In this document: positions 44,848 to 57,045 of the stretch, in pieces
Layout: every line of letters starts with the position of its first letter
Position numbering within the stretch: the stretch's first letter is position 1
Assembly: GCA_947397865.1 (NCBI GenBank)
Contig: OX377619.1
Location: 137,859,424 to 137,923,423, forward strand
Source of the DNA: Polietes domitor
Lineage: Eukaryota > Arthropoda > Insecta > Diptera > Muscidae
Direction of reading: 5' to 3'
Length of the DNA stretch: 64,000 bases
Notes under the pieces: model-generated
Told to the model about the DNA's origin: nothing
The model's database searches: none
What the model saw: the letters and a program-made list of their open reading frames with translations, nothing else
Made by a program: the position numbers and the translations under genes

Positions 44848-45580
44848 TATACACTCCACGAGAGTATTATGTCTTTGTGCATTTGTTTGTAACACCCAAA
44901 AGGAAACGAGTTAGACCCATCGTTTATTATACAGACCGGCTTAGCATCACTTTCTGAGTCGATTTAGCAATGTCCGTCTGAACGTCTGTCCATCTATTGT
45001 TGTAATCAAATGACAGGTCACAATCATAGTCCGATCTTAACAAAAATTGGTAAGTTTTGTGGCTCAAGAACGAACGCAATTTAATTTGAGGCAAATCAGA
45101 TTTAGATATAGCCCCCATACAAATGTCGGTCCCGATTTGACACTTTCCGCTCTAGAAATCACATATTTTACCCGATTTTCTTTAAATTCGGCACAACATT
45201 TTATAATCCAACTAGAAAAACCTGTGCTGAAAGTGGGTTAGATCGGTTCAGATTTAGATATAGCCCCCATACAAATGTCGATCCCGATTTTACTTTTGCC
45301 GCTCTAGAAACCACATATTGTACCCGACTTTCTTCAAATTTGGCTTAACACCTTGTAATTTTTTGTCCAATTGTCGTGAAATTTGGCAGAAGTAATTCTT
45401 TTAGTCCAAAGACGAATTTGGAGGAAATCGGTTTAGATTTAGATGTAGTCTTCATACAAATATCCCTCCAATTAACCCTATAACTGCCCTAGAATACACA
45501 TTTTATATTGGATATTGATAAAATATTCATGATCTTGTTATATTCGAACTAGAGACATCTAACGTAAAAGTGGACCCATG
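44848..45580 (-). mobile_element. Family A element, hairpin-end half with mixed array
   Basis: TATACACTCCACGAGAGTAT, GTTTGTAACACCC, GTCCGTCTGAACGTCTGTCC, two 152 bp-type units (45080-45350), then an abrupt change near 45360 to the variant array of 30.2-30.9 kb (TTGTCCAATTGTCGTGAAAT, CCAATTAACCCTATAACTGC). The AACAAGTAA end is absent. Confidence 0.75.
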
Positions 45581-46777
45581 TACCATGTATAATCAAGAAC
45601 AGATGTGTCAGACGCTGCGAAACCACGATGGCCTTCACAGACTGTCAACATCGACTAGCCCAAATTGTAAACCCCCATATTACAACAGATTCTTATAAAT
45701 TTGCCTAAAGATTTATTTTGTTATCCGTCATATGCTGTGTGTAGCGTATAAACTATTCAATTATAAATATTAAACAAATTTATGCAAAAATAAAATAAAC
45801 TCTAGTAAAAATATTTGAATTTTTTAACACACTATATAGAGAGTGGCTGGCTGGCACACATGCAACAACTCAAACTCAAAGCAAACTGAAGCAGCAGAAG
45901 GAAAAAAATAGCATATCCGACACATAAAAACACTTTTCAGCGTGTGGTACAAATTGAATGATGAGGGGGATGGATGGATGAATGGCGAGTGTTCACAAAA
46001 ATTCAATCAACAGGCTACGAAATGAAATTTCCGCAAAATGAACCGAACAGAACAGAAAAGAACAGAACACCACGAACAAATAATTCACAGGCGTATCAAA
46101 AATATTGCTATTATAGTAAGTACTCGCACAAGAATCTGCCACAACAGGCCTCAACAACCAGCACAGGCAGCGGTGCCATGAAGATGAGGAGCACGACGAC
46201 GACGATGATGATGACGGCGATGGCGATGATGATCATCAGCACCGCGGATTTATGAGTCGAAATCGTACGCGTATTTTGACATGAATTATTAGGCGCGCAG
46301 AATGCTTTATGGATTGTTATCCAGCAGTGTTATGGATGAGCTAAATACCGCAGAAATTAACCAACAAATAAATAATAATTTTTAATTATTTTTTGTTCGT
46401 CCGGAATGCGTATGTCTGCACGGTATAGATTCTAGACATGCTGTTGGCATTAGTTAGATAAATGCAATAAATTCTATTCCAAATTTGGTATGGTATTAGG
46501 TGAAGAAAATCAATTATATTATTGATGCAAATGACGTGTGTACATCTGAGAGAATGGGAAAATGTTATCATTCACTTGACCATGTTGCTATTTTACATCC
46601 ACAATTGATGCTTATCATCTGGTATCAATACACGAAGCATAAAAATGTATATATCGTTACCATAATATTAAAAAAACTCTACTAACATTTTTTGGAAAAT
46701 CGAGATTTTTGGTTATTTTAACAAAACACAACAACTTTGGACATTATAAACAGAAATATCAAAATGTTAGTTGAGTT
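45581..46777. other. Unique-looking stretch with GAC/GAT-rich segment
   Basis: 45840-46270 is GC-richer, with AGCACGACGACGACGATGAT near 46191-46210 and a 93-codon plus-strand frame (45974-46255) of low complexity. No domain recognised. The remainder is AT-rich without recognised features. Confidence 0.4.
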
Positions 46778-49052
46778 TTTTTATACCCTCCACCTCCAGG
46801 ATGAGATGGGGGTATACTAACTTTGTCATTCCGTTTGTAACACCTTGAAATATGAACCTGGAACCCTATAAGTGATAGTCTATATGAGTCGTTCCATGTC
46901 TATATAAGTCGTTCCATGTCAAGCGGTACGGTTTTTGACCTCGATAGCTGCGATTGTTTTGAAAGTTTGTGTATGTATTCTTCTCATAAAAATATTGTAT
47001 ACGTATTTTTGGAAAAAAATTGAATTTTTTCTCGAGTTATGACCAATTTAACAGTGAAAAAATACCATTTTTTTAAAAGGTATGTTCGTGCAATCGCCTG
47101 TAACTCCTGAAATTCTTTACCGATTTTAATGTGTTATATCTTGTTTTGAAGGTAATTCAATTAATTTAAAAATATTTGTGTTATAGCAGTGTTTTGTTTT
47201 TTTAAGTTTATGCAGTTTTAATTCTTTTATTTTGATTTTCGAAATGATTACACTAATCCATTTTGTTTAAATTTGAAAGTAGTGTACTTTGGTGTATGTT
47301 GACTGTGTGAGTTTGAAAGTGGTGGCGAGTTGGAAAATGATTTTTTACGATTTTTTTTCAACTTTTTTTTTACAAAATCAACTAGATTACTTGGTGCGAT
47401 TTTTTAAACACAAATTCGGCAAATGAGTTGTGCTTCTCGTTCGATTGTGAGAGTCATCTCCTTATAGAGGCCGGGTTTGATGTTGAAAAGTCGCTGCGAA
47501 GCCACTTGAAAAGACTTTTGTCATGACTTTTGACTTTTCGTTTGTGAGAATCATCTCCTTTTAGAGGCCGGGTATGATGTTGAAAAGTCGCTGCGAAGCC
47601 ACTTGAAAAGACTTTTGACATGGTCGAAAGCATGATCGTGGTAGTCTGCAGCCAAGTAATAAATGGCACCATGCCATTTGTAAATAAATTTGCATTATAT
47701 TAAATATAGATGCAAAATGGTCTTGAGCCAGGACAATATCCCAGTTCAAATCAAAAAACTAGAATTACAGTCAAAATTATAATTTTTTATTAGAAGAATC
47801 GAGGTCAAAAATCATGGCGCTTGACATGGAGTGACTCATATATATTATTGATCGTCATAAAATTCTCAGACGATATAGCCATGTCCGTCCGTCCGTCTGT
47901 TGAAAGCACGCTAGTATCTAAACAAAATGAGGCAGGACGTCCAAATTTTGCTTGAACACGTCTCATAGTTGTAGGTCGGTTGGGATTGCAACTGGGCGAA
48001 ATCGGCCCACAGGGAAAAATTTTTGCCTCACAAGGACTGAAAAATATAAAAAAATATAAAGTTCCATAATAGTTAGAGTATTCATGTTTTTTTGAATATT
48101 TCTGCTTATATTTGTTTGATATTTGGTATGCGCATTCCCCCTATAAAAAAAACATGGACCATAAAGTGATTTTTACTCGTAGGGGGTGAAATGGGGGCGA
48201 AAAGGGATAAAAATGGTACATATTAAAGGACAACAGCTAGAAACACGAATTTCGGTGTGTACATTCCTCTAATTGAGTAGATTCACGATATAAAAGTATT
48301 TTTTCCAAATTCGTACTTTTAAGGGGTAAAACGAGAATAGAGGGATAAAAATGGTACCAACCAAACAGCTGCACCTAGGATAATGAAATTCAGTGTATAC
48401 ATTCATCTGATTGCATAGACACATAAAATAAACGGATTTTTTTGAAATTCGTACTTTTTGGGGTTAAAATGGAAAAAGGGATAAAAATAGTACCAACTAA
48501 ACGACCGCAGCTAGATTCGTGGAATTCGGTATATACATTCTTCTGGCTGCATAGACACGCAAAATAAAAATATTTTTTCAATTTTTACTTTTTCGGAAAA
48601 AATGGGTTCAATCATGAAGTTAGCTTATTTTGTACTATGTACGTGAGATAATGGATTTTCAAAACTTGTACTTTTGGAAATACAACCAACCGTAGCACCC
48701 ACTATCTACCAATATTTATGGTATTTAAGTTTTTGCAAATATAAATATAAGAATATTTATTTTTTGAATTGACTCGAAGTATTATTTCGATAAATATAGT
48801 GTAAAGGTATATAAAGATATATATATAGTGTAAAAGTTTGTTCAACCTAAATATATATAAAGGTATTGGTAGCCTTGCCTTACAAGAGTGGTTTGAAATA
48901 ATAAAAATATTATATTTATTTATAAAATTATTTTTTCAATATTTGTATTTGTTTTGGTTTGGCTATATAACAAAATATATTTTACTGTAATTTTTACGAA
49001 AATCGACAGACTCTGTGGAATACAATTCATGGTGAATTGTTATTACTTGTTT
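46778..49052 (-). mobile_element. Family B element interrupted by family C
   Basis: Hairpin end TATACCCTCCACCTCC...GGGGGTATAC, TTTGTAACACCTTGAAATAT, interrupted at about 46881-47844. It resumes with TGATCGTCATAAAATTCTCA and CATGTCCGTCCGTCCGTCTG, then four 136 bp-type units (48170-48600), the left region with TTGTTTTGGTTTGGCTATAT, and a decayed terminus GTTATTACTTGTTT at 49040. Confidence 0.85.
46881..47844. mobile_element. Family C element, ~960 bp with ~45-bp TIRs
   Basis: The left end (TATATGAGTCGTTCCATGTC, repeated once as TATATAAGTCGTTCCATGTC, then AAGCGGTACGG and TTTTTGACCTCGAT) is an inverted copy of the right end (GAGGTCAAAAATC...GCGCTTGACATGGAGTGACTCATATATA). The interior has a 97 bp direct duplication (47467 and 47564, GAGGCCGGGT) and no convincing gene. 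It sits in a TA-rich site of a family B copy. Fragments are at 2830, 38695 and 54130. Confidence 0.75.
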
Positions 49053-49067
49053 ATATTACGGTAACCA

Positions 49068-50160
49068 TATATAAAAGAGATGCGTTACTGACCGACTGAT
49101 TGACTGACTTATTATTGACCAGCCCCCAGACCAAATGATTGAAACCAGGGTCATGAAATTTTCAGGGTAGTTCCCAAATATGACGTAGACGTCGATTAAG
49201 AAAGGGTTTTACGAAATTCGTACTTTTAGGGGGTAAAATGGGACAGAAAGGGATAAACATCGAACATTCGTCCTGACTAAACGGTAGTAACTAAAATCTG
49301 AAATTCGGTGTGTTCCTTGCAATGACCATACAGACGAGCTACAAAAAAGGATTTGTCGAAATTTTTACTTTTAAGGTAGGAAAAATACAAAAAGGGATAA
49401 AAATGGTACCAATTTAAGTATTGCAGCTATATTCGTGAAAATCGGTATCTACATTTCTCTCACAATGTAGATTTGCAACATAAATGTATTTTTCGAAATT
49501 TGTACACTTAAGGGGTGAGTGGGACAAAAAGGGATAAAATGTTACCAATTTAAGTATTGCAGCTATAGTCGTGATATTTGGTGTGCAAATTCCTCTGACG
49601 ACGTATAAGTGCAATCTAAATTGTTTGTTTTCGAAAGTAGTACTTATAAGGGGTAACCGGGACAAAAAGGGATAAAAATGGTAGCAACTAAAATATTGCA
49701 GCTATAGTCTTGATATTTGGTGTGTAGATTCCTCTAACAACGTAAAAGCGACTATCTAAATAGTTTTTTGAACTTTTAAGGGGTGAGCGGCACAAAAAGG
49801 AATAAAAATATTACCAATTAAGGTATTGCAGATAGAATCCTGAAATTCCTCTGACCACGTAGAAGTGCAGTAAAATTGGATTTTTCGAAATTTGTGCTTT
49901 GAAGGGGTATCCGCGACAACAAGTTATAAAAATGGTATACATCCCTTTAAATACGTAAACATGGGACATAAATGGATATTTCGAAAGTCTTATAAAGAGA
50001 ATGCAGAAAGAAATGGGATAAACGTGGTACCAAATAAAGTACATGGTGAAGTAAAGGGAGAAGCAGGAATACATGTTATAGTGATTTTTCAAAGTGTGTA
50101 CTTTTTGGGAAAGAGGTGCAAAAAAGTTATAAAATTTCCGGCTGCATCTAGAAACATGAG
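49068..50160 (-). repeat. Family B-related array
   Basis: Begins CATATATAAAAGAGATGCGT like the array at 33768, followed by about seven units of 115-135 bp (GGGACAAAAAGGGATAAAA, TATTGCAGCTATAGTCGTGA, ATTTGGTGTGCAAATTCC). Units decay after 49960. Confidence 0.75.
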
Positions 50161-51190
50161 ATCGAGGTTATAAACGGTTTTAATTTTTTGTTCGAAACTG
50201 GAACGAAGGGAGTTCATCTGATATAGTGCAATTCGACAAGCACATTCCTTGGACTGTGTATGAGTGCTATCTATTAGGAGATTTCCAAATTACTATTTTG
50301 CATTTATCTTATCCACCAAAAGAAAATTCAGCATATACTATCCAAAAACAGAGATGGATAAAACTAATAAAACTAAATAATTGGCTTTTCCGCATGCGAA
50401 GTAGCGAGCTCTACTAGTATTACACCGTACGACAATTTAAAAAAAAATTAAGTTATACTTGAACCGTATGATATACGTGTGAAACTTTAGTCAAAATGGA
50501 GTATCTTGGCGTTTTTAGTTTTTCATTTCCTCTGTTCTAAAGGATAACAATTTAAAAAAAAATATTTTTTATACTTATGAGCACCCTATGATAACTGTAT
50601 TAGCGACAAATTAAGGAGGAGATATTTTATTAAAAATACTTCAAATATCATGCTTCTATCTGTATTTGTTCGGCATTAACATCTATATCAGTAAGTTTGC
50701 CTCTTAGTTTTTCTAGTTTATTCATATCTTGCTTTTTAAGAGACAATTTTTTTAAATGGGTTTTAATACTAAACTAATACAGATAGAGACTTGAAATTTA
50801 AAGTATTTTTAGCACATATTCTGTTCTTTAATTTGGCTTTTATACCGGTGTCATAGGGTGCCAATAAGTAGTAAATATAATTTTTGAAAAATTGATGAGA
50901 AAATGAAGCACTAAAAACGCCAATTAACTCTATTTCACCCATAGTTTCAGATGTGATATGGACTGTCGGACATTATTATATATTACCCAAGGTTTACCAA
51001 ACACCTCTCGAAGTGTTTCATATTATTCTCGTTTTCAAATCAAGGTTTTGTTTAAAATGATTTTGCCATACTTAACTTCTAATTATATTCGTTTTTCAAC
51101 TATTGATTTGCCAGACGTTATTCAACGCCGTATGACAAGCTTTTAATTTGGATCGTATCTTATTGGATTTCGGACTTTCAGTTTATTTTC
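50161..51190. other. No recognised feature
   Basis: AT-rich unique-looking sequence. 50440-50560 and 50780-50960 share loose wording in inverted orientation (TAAGTTATACTTG, CAAATTAAG), not enough for an element call. Confidence 0.4.
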
Positions 51191-51740
51191 AAATCACTTA
51201 ATTGTTCGAAATGCAAAATGAAATACAACTAAACGATGGAAAGTGCCTAGACTATCCTACAAATCAGCTTCAGCCGGATGACTTATGGCCTTCCGAAATG
51301 CTTAGCGTATTATTCGCAACCATCGTAGCCCATATATCATGCATTAGATGCGAACAAGCTAGTCAGTGGCCGAATGCATCCGAATCTTTGTTCTGCAGAG
51401 GCAGCTCTTGTGGTGGAATATGAATCTTAAGTAGTGCATAATAACACGTGTTTCGTTTTAATGGTGTCTGTGGCTGTGGCTGCTGTTACCTTTAAGGTTC
51501 TCTGCACCACCAAAAAGCCCTATTTGGCTCATAGGAATACTGACGACTGGCATGCGCAGCTACGAATGCGAGCTCACAAACGTTGTTACATATTTTAGCC
51601 GTGCCATGCATTCACGTTAATTACATTGATTTATGTGTCCATTGTTCTCAAACGTATTTTACATTGTAATACACATTTGTACTCATATGTCTGTCCATGT
51701 CGTCTGTCCGTCCGCCCGTCCGTCCATACTTCTGCATGCA
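51190..51740. other. Low-copy GC-richer island
   Basis: A 73-codon plus-strand frame (51202-51423) with five cysteines, ending FCRGSSCGGI, and a CTGTGGCTGTGGCTGCTGTT stretch near 51465-51485. No family recognised. GTCTGTCCGTCCGCCCGTCC near 51704-51723 is a microsatellite reminiscent of family A. Possible host exon or regulatory DNA, unproven. Confidence 0.3.
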
Positions 51741-52890
51741 TATGCTATGCAGAATTTGTAACTTTTGTTAATGTCATACTAAGTAAATTTTGTAGGAGCG
51801 TTCGGGTAATGCACCATCGTATACTCGCATAATGTTGAACATATTTCACGCATGCTAATAAATACGCACCGTGTGAGTTGGTCTCGCTTTCTTTGTTTCA
51901 TTTTGAAATTTAAACAATCGGCTTTTGTGAAACTGAAAACCACTTTAAAGAATTCCCACTGTATATATGTAGGTGTACACGTCCATCAATTGAGTGGGAG
52001 AAGTATGTCTGCTAAAAAGAGTATATTTTTAAAGGGTTTCCCAAAATTCCATCAAGATGTATTTTTGAAAACGTTGTATGTATTTTTAAATAAAAGTTCT
52101 AAATTTTTAGATGAAATTTGGATTTTGATTTGCATTAAGTGGCAACAAATGATTGATACAGCTCACTATGGTCCCAAATCCATTATTTTGGCAGAAATTC
52201 AAAAAAATTAAAATTGAAAAGTGGTAAATGTGTATATATTTTCTTTATGGCAACACTCCAATCAATCAAGAAAATGTACTGGAGAAAATTAGGTGGCAAC
52301 ACCACAAGCCTGAATGGTACTTAAACTTTGCGGTTCAAAATAAGTGGGATTAATTTTGATATAAAGCAGTTTTACAAATTAATTAAAATCAAGACTTAAA
52401 AAGAAAATAATAAAGTGACTATATTATGAATATTGACGGCAAGAGTTAGTAGTTGAAAAATTATATTTAACATTTTATGATTATTGTGGTCTTGTAAGTA
52501 TTCATAGGTATTGCAATTTTGTGATTTGTAGAGAACATAATCTATAAATGTCGTGGACCAAAAGTTATATGTATGACTCAACTTGACTCAAAGTGTAAAT
52601 GTGAAAGGGTTCGTCTGAGGTTGTAGTTTATGGTGGAATTAATATCTCGTCAGAATTTTTCGGCAAACTCCAAAAATTGACATTTTATTTTAGCACAGTT
52701 TTTGATTAGCCATAGACATATATATGACTATATCTCTGAATTAGTTTTGTGTACGAGACCCATCAATATTTTTTTAAATGTATTGAAAGTACCTTTAAAA
52801 TGGTATACAACATCATTCTTCTTTTTGTACACATGTATACATTTTACTTTATTTCTTGAAATAATTATTTAAATTGCAGTTTAAAGTATA
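51741..52890. other. No supported gene
   Basis: A 119-codon plus-strand frame (51852-52211) shows no recognised domain and ordinary AT-rich composition. Otherwise nothing is recognised. Confidence 0.35.
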
Positions 52891-52893
52891 CTA

Positions 52894-53511
52894 TAGGGTG
52901 ATTTTTTAAGAGCTTGATAACTTTTTTTTTTAAAAAACGCATAAAATTTGCAAAATCTCATCGGTTCTTTATTTGAAACGTTAGATTGGTCCATGACATT
53001 TACTTTTTGAAGATAATTTCATTTAAATGTTGACCGCGGCTGCGTCTTAGGTGGTCCATCCGCTTAGTCCAATTTTGGCATTTCCACGTTTTTGAGTAAC
53101 AGAGACCCAATTGGTGCGAACGGCGACGAATCGAAAATTGGTGGTCATCATTAACACTGGCCGATACAGCTGCGATATTTTCTTCAGTTCGCACTCTACG
53201 TAAGCGTGTTGGTGGTTTAATGTCCAACAATGTAAATTTGGTGCGAAATTTAGTCACAATAGCCCGAATAGCCGCTTCAGTGGGTCGATTAAACTGACCA
53301 TAAAATGGAAGCGCGCAATGAACTTTCTTAACAGAGCACGCATTTTGATAATAAAATTCAATAATTTGCAAGCGTTGTTCGTTTGTAAGACGATTCATGA
53401 TGAAATGTCAAAGCATACTGAGCATCTTTCTCTTTGACACCATGTCTGAAATCCCACGTGATCTGTCAAATACTAATGCATGAAAATCCTAACCTCAAAA
53501 AAATCACTCTT
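52894..53511 (-). mobile_element. 618-bp mariner derivative, complete, TA-flanked
   Basis: Ends TAGGGTGATTTTTTAAGAGC and AAAAAAATCACTCTT with TA at 52892-52893 and 53512-53513. Same deletion structure as 14123-14740 and 35445-36062. Confidence 0.92.
53000..53398 (-). CDS. 132-codon mariner-derived frame
   Basis: Intact frame MNRLTNEQRLQIIEFYYQN to IIFKK with two helix-turn-helix-like regions and the transposase tail, without the catalytic core. It differs from the copy at 14229-14627 by a single visible residue (Q for E at position 8). Three copies in 40 kb each keep the frame open. This could reflect recent amplification alone. No evidence of expression is visible. Confidence 0.55.
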   Translation of the reverse strand: MNRLTNEQRLQIIEFYYQNACSVKKVHCALPFYGQFNRPTEAAIRAIVTKFRTKFTLLDIKPPTRLRRVRTEENIAAVSASVNDDHQFSIRRRSHQLGLCYSKTWKCQNWTKRMDHLRRSRGQHLNEIIFKK

Positions 53512-54129
53512 TATTTGTATGCTATATTTTACTTTTGTAATAAAACACATTTCGTCAAAATAAACAACTCTTCATTCTTTTAAGCTTTCATACAATTTTG
53601 TTTTTGGTCACCCTGTACCAATACAGGGTGATAATTATGTTGGTTATATATTGAGTTTATATGGGAGGTGGTAGTGGGCGTGGTCCGATCGTCCCAATTT
53701 TATTTTTATTTTTTGCGTATGTCTAGCAAATGTGCAAAATTACAAGACTGTATGTTTATTTTTCGACTTTATGCCACAAAAAATGGATTTTGGACCAGTG
53801 TGCAGCTGCTTCAAATAAAACTTTTTAAATAATATATTTTCAAAAATTTTTAATGGCAGGTCCACATTTTATTCTTCTAATTCCATGTATAATGTAAAGC
53901 AGAGATTGATTTCTGTATATTTACTCAATATATACAAAATCGATTATTAGCATCAATTTATTCGAATTATTCGTTAGTTAAAAAAATTGTTATTATCCAA
54001 ACAAATATTAGAAATAAATTATTCGACTAATAGAATAAGATTTAATCGGTTGGATACCATACATTTCATCCTAGACTAATAAAGACAAAACATATATATT
54101 AAATATAAATAAATATTTTGTAAAATAGA
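53512..54129. other. AT-rich stretch with head-to-head TIR-like palindrome
   Basis: At 53608-53631 TCACCCTGTA and TACAGGGTGA are inverted around CCAA. TACAGGGTG is a common Tc1/mariner terminal word, so two element ends may abut here. The left flank GAAGCTT-like text and the right flank show no matching second ends. Confidence 0.45.
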
Positions 54130-54304
54130 AAATGTGAGGAAGGTGAATTGTGCTTCTCCTTTTTCCGGCTTTTACAGGCCGGAAATCAGGCCAAATAATA
54201 AATGTCACCATGCCATTTGTAAGTAAGTTTGTATTCTATAAAATATAGATGCAAAATGGTCTTGATCCAGGACAAAATTCCAGTTCAAATCAAATATCAA
54301 ACAA
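54130..54304. mobile_element. Family C interior fragment
   Basis: CACCATGCCATTTGTAAGTA, ATATAGATGCAAAATGGTCT, CCAGGACAAAATTCCAGTTC match 47665-47755 of the family C element. The fragment stops exactly where the family B terminus begins at 54305. Confidence 0.7.
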
Positions 54305-55412
54305 AACAAGTAAAATTGCATTAAGTTCGGCCGGGCTAAATCTTATATATACTCTCCACCACGGAGTGTGTTCCACAGTATTACCGGCAGATTAGGCAAA
54401 AAATTATATATTTGTATATGTATGAACATCACAATATTTGTTTATAATATATATAAGACACTGTTTTAAATAAATAGTGATACATAAAACAGACACGGAC
54501 AACTTGGCGCAGAGTTACAGAATGCTGATCAAGAAAATTAACAGAGTGCAATAAACAAAAAGTCAAGAAAGTCAGTAAGGATCCAATAAGCGAGGGAACG
54601 AGACGTAGATTTAATACGTGTAGTGTTGTTTTTTGATTTGTTACTTTAGTAAGTGAATACGTAAATTATATTAGAATGTCCTGTTTTGTACACAAATTTA
54701 ATTCCATTTAGATCCTGATGCTACGAATATCTGAAGATCTCTTTATTATTCACGTCACAGCAGTCAGAGAAGTGTACACACCGAATTTCATTATTATAGC
54801 TTCACCCGTTTGGTTGGTACCATTCTTAACCCCATTCACCCAATTTTCCGGCTAAAAGTACAAATTACGAAAAAACCCTTTTATTTTGCATATTCACTGA
54901 CAGATGAATGTGTACACCGAATTTCATGATTTCAACTTCAAAGGTTTGGTGGTACCATTTTTATCCCTTTTTTCCAAATGTATCCCTTAAAAGTACGAAT
55001 ATTGAAAAATCCCTCTATTTTACGCATCTACGCAATTAGTACATTCCAAATTTCATATTTATAGCTGTTATCGTATCATTGGTATCATTTTTATCCCTTT
55101 TGTCTCATTTTTCCCGCTAAAACGTGCATTTTCTCTTTGGTGCTTTTACGGAACAAGACGAATATACGCAACAAATTTCCAGGGCATATAAAGCATAAAT
55201 TTAATTAATTACCTGCAACCATGAGACACATTTAGGGAAAATTTAAACCTCCTAGTTCGTTCGGCCGCTATCGTCCTTTCAATAGACAGACAGAAGGACA
55301 TGGCTAGATCGTCTTAGAATTTTACCACGACCCAGAATATATATAATTTTTGGAGTCTCCGATAAATGTTTTAAGGTGTTACACACGAAATGACAAAGTG
55401 AGGGTATAAAAA
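54305..55412 (+). mobile_element. Family B element, both ends present
   Basis: AACAAGTAAAATTGCATTAA, a degraded GC palindrome (AAGTTCGGCCGGGCTAAATC), TATATACTCTCCACC, about three 136 bp-type units (54770-55120), AGACAGACAGAAGGACATGG, TTAAGGTGTTACACACG and GAGGGTATAAAAACG. It is more diverged than the copy at 23093. Confidence 0.85.
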
Positions 55413-55444
55413 CGTCAGTCGGTCTATGCTTAGGAGTATGTTTT

Positions 55445-56290
55445 TTAATAATTGGGTTATTCCAACAGATAACGACCCAACATGGCTTTCGACCCTCATC
55501 GATTTTGATGAAATTTGGTACATATATACTACTAGTGTTTGCGGGTAATATATCGTTTACTGTAGCTCAAAGTAGTGCGTGGTTTAAGTTTTGCAGTGGT
55601 CCAAAGTTGGTTATCTCGAGTGTTTTTCTGAAGAGATGGCTTCCTTATCGATATTATAACTTTGGATCGGGTCATCAGATTTTAACGATATAAATATCAT
55701 TCTTTCCGAATTTGTATGAAAATATGAATGTCCTTGTGGTTCTAGGACTCCAAAATTAAAAATAATTTGAATCCTTGAATATCCTGAAAAACATATCTTT
55801 AATTGTCTTTATTTTGTTTTGTAGTTTAGCTTATATTATTCCCTACAAAATATCCAAAATTCAGAGTGGGGTGGGTTACGAAATTACGGCTGTTTCTCTA
55901 AAGTATTTCGTTATTTCAGCAGTCCCAAAATTGTTCATTAGAGTCGCTTCAAAATAAAATGTTTCGATGATACCGACTAAAATGAAAGATTCATTTGTTT
56001 TACGGGTTCTCCCAAAAAAGCTCGTTTTTTATCATTGTGCGTCGTGAGCTGGACGCGATCCAAAGTTATGATATCGATAAGGAAGCCATCTCTTCAGAAA
56101 AACCCTCGAGATAACCAACTTTGGACCACTGTATAACTTAAAGCACGCACTACTTTGAGCTACGGTAAACGGTATATTACCCGCAACCACTAGTAGAATG
56201 TATGTGCCAAATTTGATCAAAATCGGAGAGGACGAAAATCCAAACCTATGGTTTTTGGGTCGTTTTCTGTTGGAATTACCCAATTGTAAA
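55445..56290. mobile_element. Inverted-repeat element with ~240-bp arms
   Basis: The left arm (about 55445-55680) and right arm (about 56040-56290) are inverted copies. They share CAAAGTAGTGCGTG, GTCCAAAGTTGGTTATCTCG, CTGAAGAGATGGCTTCCTTA and AACTTTGGATCG, and both begin near AATTGGGT(T/A)ATTCCAACAG. About 350 bp of AT-rich sequence separates them. The frames on each arm encode related peptides because the arms are homologous, with no known domain. A third, diverged copy of one arm is at 7575-7785. Confidence 0.75.
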
Positions 56291-56409
56291 AACACTGTCA
56301 GACATGAAGTCATAATGGATTGCAGGCAGCGGTAGAGAAGTCATAAAGCATTTAATTTTACCTATGATAAATATGAACCGATCCTACCTTCATTATAGAT
56401 ATTGCTATC

Positions 56410-56560
56410 TGGGTTATAATTTTGTGAAGAAAATCGAGTAAAATATGTGGTTTCTAGATCGAAAAAAGTCATATCGGGAGCATCATTTGTACGGAGCTAT
56501 ATCTAAGTCTGAACCCATCTTACCCGCTTTCCCCACATGTCTTTCTAGTGGGATTATAAG
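56410..56560 (+). repeat. Family A array fragment
   Basis: GAAAATCGAGTAAAATATGTGG, TTCTAGATCG, AAAGTCATATCGGGAGC and GAGCTATATCTAAGTCTGAA are one eroded unit in reverse orientation. Confidence 0.55.
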
Positions 56561-57045
56561 GTCTTGTTATATGGGTTTTATTGTAACCCATATTCCATTC
56601 GAATCCAACCTCTATAAAATCATTGCCAAATATCAAATTTAATTTTACGTAGTTTAGGGTGATTTGTGCTTGAGATACTGGAGGAGGCGTTTCAAAACTG
56701 GTTATATTTAGAGTACACTTAAACTGATTATAAAAACATTATCAAATACCAAAATAGAACTGATTCCGAAGATCCGTGTAGAACTTACATTAGTTTTAAT
56801 TTGTCATAAGAATATCCGAATTTAAATTTGGGAATTTGGGAAAATATTACCATGTGCAAAGTTTTAATTGATTCCTTAGCTTTTTTCGAGAGTTATCGTG
56901 TACAGCAGCCAGACGGACGGACGGTCAAACAACTTAAAAAGTCGTGAAACGATACTTAGGGTCTTATGTCACTCCTTCAATGTGTTACACTGTTATCAGA
57001 CCCAAATGATTTATACCCTCCGACTCTGTAGAGTGAGGGTATAAT
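56561..57045. mobile_element. Family E element fragment with intact end hairpin
   Basis: Repeat words (GATTATAAAAACATTATCAA, CCAAAATAGAACTGATTCCG, TTTCGAGAGTTATCGTG), AGACGGACGGACGG, CTCCTTCAATGTGTTACAC, and a clear hairpin at 57012-57043: TATACCCTC, ACTCT, GT, AGAGT, GAGGGTATA. The hairpin stem differs from 2766 by paired changes. Confidence 0.7.

Noticed and set aside
51202..51423. 73-codon frame with five cysteines
   Set aside because: No signal peptide, no recognised cysteine pattern and no support from neighbours. Not called as a gene.
51852..52211. 119-codon plus-strand frame, one of the longest in the window
   Set aside because: AT-rich composition, no domain, and no feature distinguishing it from chance.
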